Positions 1-3,539 of a DNA stretch of 5,510 nt are shown piece by piece; the first letter of the stretch is position 1; every line of letters starts with the position of its first letter. The stretch covers positions 1-5,510 of the forward strand of contig CAAEEI010000031.1 in NCBI GenBank assembly GCA_900754855.1, read 5' to 3'. A program made the translations under genes and the position numbers. The notes under the pieces are model-generated. The model was not told where the DNA came from, did not search any database, and saw nothing but the letters and a program-made list of their open reading frames with translations. The stretch comes from Lachnospiraceae bacterium. GTDB lineage: Bacteria > Bacillota > Clostridia > Lachnospirales > Lachnospiraceae.

Positions 1-110
1 GACATGCGGGGCATCCGGAAAATGAGCGGTGTGATCAACTGGCTGTGGAAGCGGCCATGGGAGAAGATCTTCCGGACGATCCGGGGCTGTTGGTGGAAAG
101 AGGAAGATAG
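1..110 (+). CDS. rnhA: Ribonuclease HI, C-terminal fragment
   Basis: This is the 3' end of a gene that begins before the window. RNase HI is a cytoplasmic endonuclease that cuts the RNA strand of RNA-DNA hybrids such as R-loops and primer remnants. Reading from position 3, with bases 1-2 as the end of a preceding glycine codon, the peptide starts HAGHPENERCDQLAVEAA and ends at TAG 108-110. The run GHAGHPENERCD is a hallmark of the family. By comparison with E. coli RNase HI, the first His (3-5) matches the flexible active-site His124 and the Asp at 33-35 matches metal-binding Asp134. About 35 codons are visible of a protein usually near 150 residues. The other catalytic acids (Asp10, Glu48 and Asp70 in E. 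coli) lie outside the window. No intrinsic terminator directly follows the stop; the nearest candidate is at 278-304. Identification is firm; whether the upstream part is intact cannot be seen. Confidence 0.93.
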   Translation, partial: HAGHPENERCDQLAVEAAMGEDLPDDPGLLVERGR

Positions 111-176
111 AAAAATGCATGCAGGCAAAGAAAAGATAAATATTTATTAAATAATCACAAAAAACAGTGAATAAAG

Positions 177-204
177 TGCATTTTATTCTATTATATGATA
201 TACT
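177..204 (+). promoter_or_regulatory. Candidate extended -10 promoter P1 for the relQ unit
   Basis: TATACT at 199-204 is preceded by TG at 196-197, giving the extended -10 pattern TGnTATACT in an AT-rich stretch. The -35 region is poor: the best-placed hexamer, TGCATT at 177-182 with a 16-base spacer, matches the consensus weakly, as is common for extended -10 promoters. Transcription would start near 211 and give a leader of about 146 bases before relQ. This is a motif-based prediction only. Confidence 0.45.
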
Positions 205-222
205 GATAAGAAGGATAAACGT

Positions 223-246
223 ATGTTATGGGGTATCCATAGATGA
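223..246 (+). CDS. Possible 7-codon leader peptide (MLWGIHR)
   Basis: This is a minimal ORF of seven codons (MLWGIHR) and a TGA stop, placed just after the predicted P1 start site. A weak Shine-Dalgarno-like AAGGA at 211-215 lies 7 bases before the ATG, but it would sit at the extreme 5' end of the transcript. The last codons, 235-243, overlap a segment (235-241) that can pair with 287-293 in the terminator hairpin, so ribosome position here could affect folding. The TGA overlaps the ATG of the next small ORF as ATGA (243-246). So short an ORF can easily arise by chance, and there is no clear codon repetition for a specific amino acid. Confidence 0.15.
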   Translation: MLWGIHR

Positions 247-338
247 GCAGAGGACAACGGTTTGGCAGGATCGTGCGGCACGTCCTTATGGATGTGCTTT
301 TCTTGTGCGTCGTTTTTGTTTTCTGTATCATAAAATAA
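243..338 (+). CDS. Possible 31-residue single-span membrane peptide upstream of relQ
   Basis: An ATG at 243 opens 31 codons ending at TAA 336-338, 18 bases before relQ. The first 13 residues are basic and polar (MSRGQRFGRIVRH). They are followed by a hydrophobic stretch containing VLFLCVVFVFCII and a final lysine, the shape of a small single-span membrane protein. A GGGG at 230-233 lies 9 bases upstream as a weak ribosome binding site, and the start overlaps the stop of the 7-codon ORF. A caution is that the hydrophobic part is encoded by the T-rich tract after the terminator-like hairpin, and T-rich codons give hydrophobic residues automatically. No family is recognised. It could be a real micropeptide, a leader ORF whose translation melts the hairpin at 278-297, or chance. 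Confidence 0.25.
   Translation: MSRGQRFGRIVRHVLMDVLFLCVVFVFCIIK
267..286 (+). promoter_or_regulatory. Candidate antiterminator hairpin in the relQ leader
   Basis: AGGA (267-270), a bulged T, then CGTG (272-275) pair with CACG (279-282) and TCCT (283-286) around a CGG loop. This gives eight base pairs with one bulge. It shares bases 278-286 with the terminator-like hairpin, so only one of the two can form. This is the arrangement seen in attenuators. No known riboswitch or T-box motif was recognised nearby. Confidence 0.35.
278..304 (+). terminator. Intrinsic-terminator-like hairpin between rnhA and relQ
   Basis: GCACGTCC (278-285) pairs with GGATGTGC (290-297) over all eight positions, one of them G-U, around a TTAT loop. 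TTTTCTT (298-304) follows directly. Stem, tetraloop and T tract are what an intrinsic terminator needs. It may end transcription arriving from rnhA, with relQ served by promoter P2, or act as an attenuator on transcripts from P1. The sequence alone does not decide between these. Confidence 0.5.
303..331 (+). promoter_or_regulatory. Candidate proximal promoter P2 for relQ
   Basis: TTGTGC (303-308) and TATCAT (326-331) are separated by 17 bases. The -10 matches the consensus at five of six positions and the -35 keeps TTG. Initiation near 338 would bypass the terminator-like hairpin and leave a short leader containing the relQ ribosome binding site GGGGGG (344-349). If P2 is the main promoter, the upstream hairpin is simply the rnhA terminator. 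Confidence 0.35.
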
Positions 339-356
339 AGTCCGGGGGGTGTTTGT

Positions 357-1160
357 ATGGAAATACAACTGTGGAGAGAATTGCTTGACCCTTACCAGCT
401 TGCGGTAGAAGAACTGACGGTGAAATTTAACCATGTAATCACAGAGCACAGGACAAAAGGTTTATATTCGCCGATCGAGTCTGTGGAAGGAAGATTAAAG
501 AGTATCGTCAGTATTCTGGATAAAATGAAACGAAAAGAAGTTTCAATGAATGATCTGGAAGAAAAAATAGAAGATATTGCAGGGATTCGCCTGAATTGTC
601 AGTTCGTGGAGGATATTGACCGGGTGGTGAAGCTGATCAAGCAGCGGACAGACATGAGGGTAAAATGTGAAAAAGATTATGTTAATCATATGAAGGCCAG
701 CGGCTATCGCAGCTACCATATGATCATCGCTTATACGGTAAATACCATAAAGGGACCAAAGGAGATCAGTGCGGAGATCCAGATTCGGACCATGGCCATG
801 AATTTCTGGGCAACCATCGAGCATTCTCTCCAGTATAAATATAAAGAAAATATACCGGATTACATTCAGAAAAAATTGATCGGCGCGTCCGAAGCCATCA
901 TCGAGATCGACAAGGCCATGTCGGATGTCCGTGATGAGATCATGGATGCGCAGAATTCTCATCAGAAAAAAGAAAATCTGGTGAAAGATATTCTGAATAA
1001 TATCCAAAACCTTTATAAAGTAGCCAATAAGCGGGAAGTTACGAAGATTCAGGATGAGTTTTATAAAGTGTACGTGATGAACGACATGATGCAGCTTCAA
1101 CATTTTGCCAGCCAGCTGGATATCATTTCAGAAGGGTACCAGACGCAGAGTCTGACATAA
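357..1160 (+). CDS. relQ: RelQ-type small alarmone synthetase (GTP pyrophosphokinase)
   Basis: This enzyme transfers pyrophosphate from ATP to GTP or GDP to make (p)ppGpp, the stringent-response alarmone, in the cytoplasm. The 267-residue protein aligns with Bacillus subtilis RelQ/YjbM from its first residues (W6, P12-Y13, VEEL at 17-20), which supports ATG 357; GGGGGG lies 7 bases upstream. Only a synthetase domain is present: there is no HD hydrolase and no TGS/ACT region. Visible motifs are GR-K (45-48), DIAGIR (73-78, metal-binding D73), GYRSYH (116-121, guanine-stacking Y117) and EIQIRT (140-145, catalytic E140), followed by AMNFWATIEHSLQYKY. After about residue 205 it continues some 55-60 residues beyond B. 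subtilis RelQ, probably helical. Residues matching B. subtilis K21, K25 and F42, which I recall as lining the allosteric pppGpp site, are here T21, N25 and S42. It is the first gene of a likely operon, 12 bases before rsmF. Family assignment is very secure. Confidence 0.95.
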   Translation: MEIQLWRELLDPYQLAVEELTVKFNHVITEHRTKGLYSPIESVEGRLKSIVSILDKMKRKEVSMNDLEEKIEDIAGIRLNCQFVEDIDRVVKLIKQRTDMRVKCEKDYVNHMKASGYRSYHMIIAYTVNTIKGPKEISAEIQIRTMAMNFWATIEHSLQYKYKENIPDYIQKKLIGASEAIIEIDKAMSDVRDEIMDAQNSHQKKENLVKDILNNIQNLYKVANKREVTKIQDEFYKVYVMNDMMQLQHFASQLDIISEGYQTQSLT

Positions 1161-1172
1161 TGGAGGATATGG

Positions 1173-2642
1173 ATGAAATTACCAGAAGCATTTCAGGAAA
1201 AGATGCGAGGGCTGTTGGGAGAAGAGTACAGCCAGTATAGCAAAGGGTTTGAAAAAGGGTATGGGCAGACGCTCAGAGTAAATCAGTTAAAGACAGAGCC
1301 GGCGGAGATTCTCCGCCGGTTTCCTGTGAAACCGGTTTCCTGGTGCGGGACCGGATTTTATTATGAAGGAGAAGACCGGTTGTCTTTGCACCCGTATTAT
1401 TATGGAGGGGTATACTATCTGCAGGAACCCAGCGCCATGGCGCCGGCAGCGTTTCTGCCGGTAAAACCGGGGGATCGGGTACTGGATCTTTGCGCTGCTC
1501 CGGGAGGAAAGACGACGGCGTTAGCCGGAAAGCTTCGGGGAAAGGGTGTGCTCATTGCCAATGACATCAGCATTTCCCGGTGCAAAGCGCTGTTAAAAAA
1601 TATGGAGATGGCCGGAGTGAAAAATGCAATGATCACCTGTGAATCACCGGAGAAACTGCATCGGTATTTTCGCGGATATTTTGACTGCATTCTGGTGGAC
1701 GCGCCCTGTTCCGGGGAAGGCATGTTCCGGAGGGAGCCATCTATGGCAGCTGACTGGTCACCGGAGGAGGTAGAACGTTACAGCAGCATACAAAAGGAAA
1801 TTCTTTCTCTGGCCGCAGACATGTTAAGGCCAGGAGGGTATCTGCTTTATTCCACCTGTACTTATTCGCCGGAGGAAAATGAGCAGGTGGTGGAAACGCT
1901 CCTGCAGGGAGAAAAAGGTTTTCGGGTAGTGGAAATCCTGGAATGCACAGAAGAATTTTGCCGGAAAAACGGGGTGGATCAGGGACATCCGGAATGGAGC
2001 GTAACGAAAGAGGAACAGTTAAAACATTGCCGGCGTTTCTGGAATCACCGGGTCAGGGGAGAAGGGCAGTTTGCCGCGCTCCTGCAAAAAAACAGTGAGG
2101 AACTGGAGAGAGAAAGCAGAGACGAAGAGAAAGCAGAGTATTTTGCACAGCCGCCACAGAGGAAAAAAGACCGACAACTGGAAAAAGGTGGAAAAAGATT
2201 TAAAGGAAAAAGAAAAAACGGCATGGACGGAGAGATGGACCGGGAGGCAATGTACCGCTTTTTAAAGGAGTGCGGGCTGGAGTGTCCGAAGGAAAGAATA
2301 CAATGTATTGAAGAACGGGCTTTTCTTCTTCCGGAAGGACTTCCGCCCATGGAAGGACTTCGTATCGTCCGCTCCGGTCTTTATCTGGGCGATTGCAAAA
2401 AGAATCGTTTCGTTCCGGGACAGGCCCTGGCGATGGCATTAAAGCAGGAGGATTATGCCAGAAGTATTTCGTTGTCACCGGAAGATGAACGGGTAGAAAA
2501 ATATCTGCGCGGGGAAACCATAGAAGCCGAAAGTGAAGACGGCTTTGTGCTGGTCTGTGTGGATGGCTACCCACTGGGCTGGGCAAAAGCCAGCAGAGGG
2601 ACGCTTAAAAATAAATATACGCCGGGATGGCGAAAGCAGTAA
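1173..2642 (+). CDS. rsmF: RsmF-like rRNA cytosine-C5 methyltransferase (RsmB/NOP family)
   Basis: This SAM-dependent RNA m5C methyltransferase resembles E. coli RsmF (YebU), which methylates 16S rRNA C1407; the exact target here is inferred. GGAGG at 1162-1166, 6 bases before ATG 1173, fixes the start. In the 489 residues one sees an N-terminal RNA-contact segment (LRVNQLK, 34-40), an approach motif (YYLQEPSAMAP, 81-91), SAM motif I DLCAAPGGKT (105-114), motif IV DAPCSGEGMF (176-185, with C179, the cysteine used for product release) and motif VI STCTYSPEENE (227-237, with C229, the expected nucleophile). HRVRGEGQFAALL (292-304) closes the catalytic domain. A strongly charged, Lys/Arg/Glu-rich linker covers about 305-355. 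It is followed by an RsmF-type C-terminal domain (GLYLGDCKKNRF at 402-413; end LKNKYTPGWRKQ). Both cysteines are present, so it should be active. It is the second gene of the unit, between relQ and rsuA. Confidence 0.92.
   Translation: MKLPEAFQEKMRGLLGEEYSQYSKGFEKGYGQTLRVNQLKTEPAEILRRFPVKPVSWCGTGFYYEGEDRLSLHPYYYGGVYYLQEPSAMAPAAFLPVKPGDRVLDLCAAPGGKTTALAGKLRGKGVLIANDISISRCKALLKNMEMAGVKNAMITCESPEKLHRYFRGYFDCILVDAPCSGEGMFRREPSMAADWSPEEVERYSSIQKEILSLAADMLRPGGYLLYSTCTYSPEENEQVVETLLQGEKGFRVVEILECTEEFCRKNGVDQGHPEWSVTKEEQLKHCRRFWNHRVRGEGQFAALLQKNSEELERESRDEEKAEYFAQPPQRKKDRQLEKGGKRFKGKRKNGMDGEMDREAMYRFLKECGLECPKERIQCIEERAFLLPEGLPPMEGLRIVRSGLYLGDCKKNRFVPGQALAMALKQEDYARSISLSPEDERVEKYLRGETIEAESEDGFVLVCVDGYPLGWAKASRGTLKNKYTPGWRKQ
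1299..1335 (+). repeat. Two abutting perfect hairpins inside rsmF
   Basis: CCGGCGGAG (1299-1307) pairs perfectly with CTCCGCCGG (1311-1319) around ATT. Overlapping its right arm, CCGGTTTC (1316-1323) pairs perfectly with GAAACCGG (1328-1335) around CTGT. CCGGTTTCCTG also occurs twice, at 1316-1326 and 1332-1342, offset by 16 bases and so not by whole codons. The segment encodes about residues 43-57, a variable part of the protein ahead of the methyltransferase domain. Only TTT follows the first stem, so it is at most a weak terminator. Confidence 0.5.
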
Positions 2643-2648
2643 TCCCGG
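2622..2648 (+). repeat. Inverted repeat spanning the rsmF stop codon
   Basis: CCGGGAT (2622-2628) pairs perfectly with ATCCCGG (2642-2648) around a 13-base loop. The right arm begins at the last base of the rsmF TAA (2640-2642). No T tract follows, so it is not an intrinsic terminator. It could be an mRNA stabilising or pausing structure, or chance. Confidence 0.35.
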
Positions 2649-2681
2649 GGCGGTGAAAACAGGAAAAGAAAAACTACTGCC

Positions 2682-2722
2682 GGGAAAAGTCGGCATGGGA
2701 AAAGTCGGGATGGAAAAAGAGG
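2682..2722 (+). repeat. 15-bp tandem repeat in the rsmF-rsuA gap
   Basis: GGGAAAAGTCGGCAT (2682-2696) is followed directly by GGGAAAAGTCGGGAT (2697-2711), which differs at one base. A degenerate partial third copy, GGAAAAAGAGG, follows at 2712-2722. A 15-base unit keeps any reading frame. In the frame shared by rsmF and rsuA it reads as GKSRH, GKSRD, GKRGE. It probably arose by slippage in a purine-rich stretch. Confidence 0.7.
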
Positions 2723-2741
2723 AGAACAGGAGAAAAGAAAA

Positions 2742-3485
2742 ATGAAACAGATACGTCTGGATAAATATCTCACGCAAACGACAGGAGTCAGCCGGAGTGA
2801 GGCAAAAATCCTGTTAAAAAAGGGGCGGGTTGCCGTGGAAGGAGAAATCGTAAAAAAACCGGAAAAGAAAATCGATCCGGAAAAAGCCAGGGTGACCGTG
2901 GATGGAACGCTTTGCCATTATGCACAATATACCTGGCTGATGCTGAATAAACCGCAGGGGGTAGTTTCCGCCACGGAGGATGCCAGAGAACGTACGGTGC
3001 TTGATCTGATCAAAGAACCCGTCAGGGATCTGTTTCCTGTGGGCAGACTGGATAAAGATACGGAAGGGCTGCTGCTCCTGACCAATGACGGGGCTGCGGC
3101 CCATGCCCTGCTTTCGCCAAAAAAACATGTGGATAAAATTTACTATGCGCTTTTAGACGGACCGGTAGGAGAAAAAGAACAAAAGGAATTTGCTGATGGC
3201 CTGGATATTGGAGAAGAACAACTGACCCTGCCGGCCAGACTGGAAACGATTCCCGGCGGTCCGGAGGGCGCCGTCTATATTACCATTCAGGAGGGACGTT
3301 TTCATCAGGTAAAACGAATGGCACAGGCTGTGGGAAGAAAGGTGCTTTTCTTAAAAAGGATAGCCATGGGGAATCTCCGGCTGGATGAAAGTCTGGCGCC
3401 GGGAGAATATCGTCCGTTGACGGAGGAGGAGATTCGTTCTTTACCGACGGCAAAACGGAGTGAAGAAGAGAAAAAGAAAGGATAG
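2742..3485 (+). CDS. rsuA: RsuA-type 16S rRNA pseudouridine synthase
   Basis: This enzyme isomerises uridine to pseudouridine in 16S rRNA (U516 in E. coli RsuA) during small-subunit assembly. The 247 residues contain an N-terminal S4 RNA-binding domain (about 3-60: RLDKYLTQTTGVSRSEAK, then GRVAVEGEIV), the LNKPQG strand (68-73), the catalytic motif GRLDKDTEGLLLLTNDG (101-117) with D104 as the expected nucleophile, and EGRFHQVKRM (184-193). LAPGEYRPLTEEEI (218-231) agrees with the end of E. coli RsuA and favours RsuA over RluB, RluE or RluF, though target site cannot be proved from sequence. A lysine-rich tail follows. AGGAG at 2728-2732, 9 bases before ATG 2742, supports the start. Upstream the frame stays open for 33 codons back to the rsmF stop but has no ATG, GTG or TTG. 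It lies 99 bases after rsmF and is probably co-transcribed. Confidence 0.93.
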   Translation: MKQIRLDKYLTQTTGVSRSEAKILLKKGRVAVEGEIVKKPEKKIDPEKARVTVDGTLCHYAQYTWLMLNKPQGVVSATEDARERTVLDLIKEPVRDLFPVGRLDKDTEGLLLLTNDGAAAHALLSPKKHVDKIYYALLDGPVGEKEQKEFADGLDIGEEQLTLPARLETIPGGPEGAVYITIQEGRFHQVKRMAQAVGRKVLFLKRIAMGNLRLDESLAPGEYRPLTEEEIRSLPTAKRSEEEKKKG

Positions 3486-3511
3486 ACACCGGACGCAGTT
3501 TCCTTTATGAT
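3483..3511 (+). promoter_or_regulatory. Candidate internal promoter for ygiQ
   Basis: TAGACA (3483-3488) and TATGAT (3506-3511) are separated by 17 bases. Each matches the sigma-A consensus at five of six positions. The -35 overlaps the rsuA TAG stop. Start would be near 3518, about 22 bases before the ygiQ ATG, leaving just enough room for the GGAGG ribosome binding site at 3530-3534. This is the best-matching promoter in the window. Confidence 0.5.
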
Positions 3512-3518
3512 AAAGGAA
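3500..3518. promoter_or_regulatory. Inverted repeat centred on the ygiQ -10 box (possible operator)
   Basis: TTCCTTTA (3500-3507) and TAAAGGAA (3511-3518) form a perfect 8-bp inverted repeat around TGA. It covers the whole candidate -10 and reaches the predicted start site. A repressor dimer bound there would block the promoter. There is no T tract, so it is not a standard terminator. The symmetry is certain; the operator role is inference. Confidence 0.35.
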
Positions 3519-3539
3519 TAAGAAATAATGGAGGAAACC

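Noticed and set aside
136..147. ATAAATATTTAT perfect palindrome after rnhA
   Set aside because: Pure A/T in an A/T-rich region with no loop and no T tract; expected by chance and too weak to act as a terminator.
1..150. Open frame in phase 1 at the window start, ending TAA 148-150
   Set aside because: It overlaps the RNase HI end, whose motif is unmistakable; the phase 1 peptide has no family resemblance.
111..356. Known riboswitch or T-box in the relQ leader
   Set aside because: I looked for T-box, ppGpp/PRPP (ykkC-type) and cyclic di-GMP signature sequences and recognised none. The leader is reported only as unclassified alternative structure; an Rfam search would be decisive.
167..388. 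73-codon + strand open frame overlapping the start of relQ
   Set aside because: It begins upstream of the P1 start site, runs out of frame into relQ, has no clear ribosome binding site and no recognisable protein character.
543..1103. 186-codon reverse-strand open frame inside relQ
   Set aside because: Antisense shadow of a well-identified gene, rich in His, Ile and Phe, with no recognisable motif.
2533..2745. 70-codon + strand open frame overlapping the rsmF end and the rsuA start as ATGA
   Set aside because: It starts inside the conserved RsmF C-terminal domain in another frame and ends in low-complexity Lys/Glu sequence; the purine-rich repeat explains its openness.
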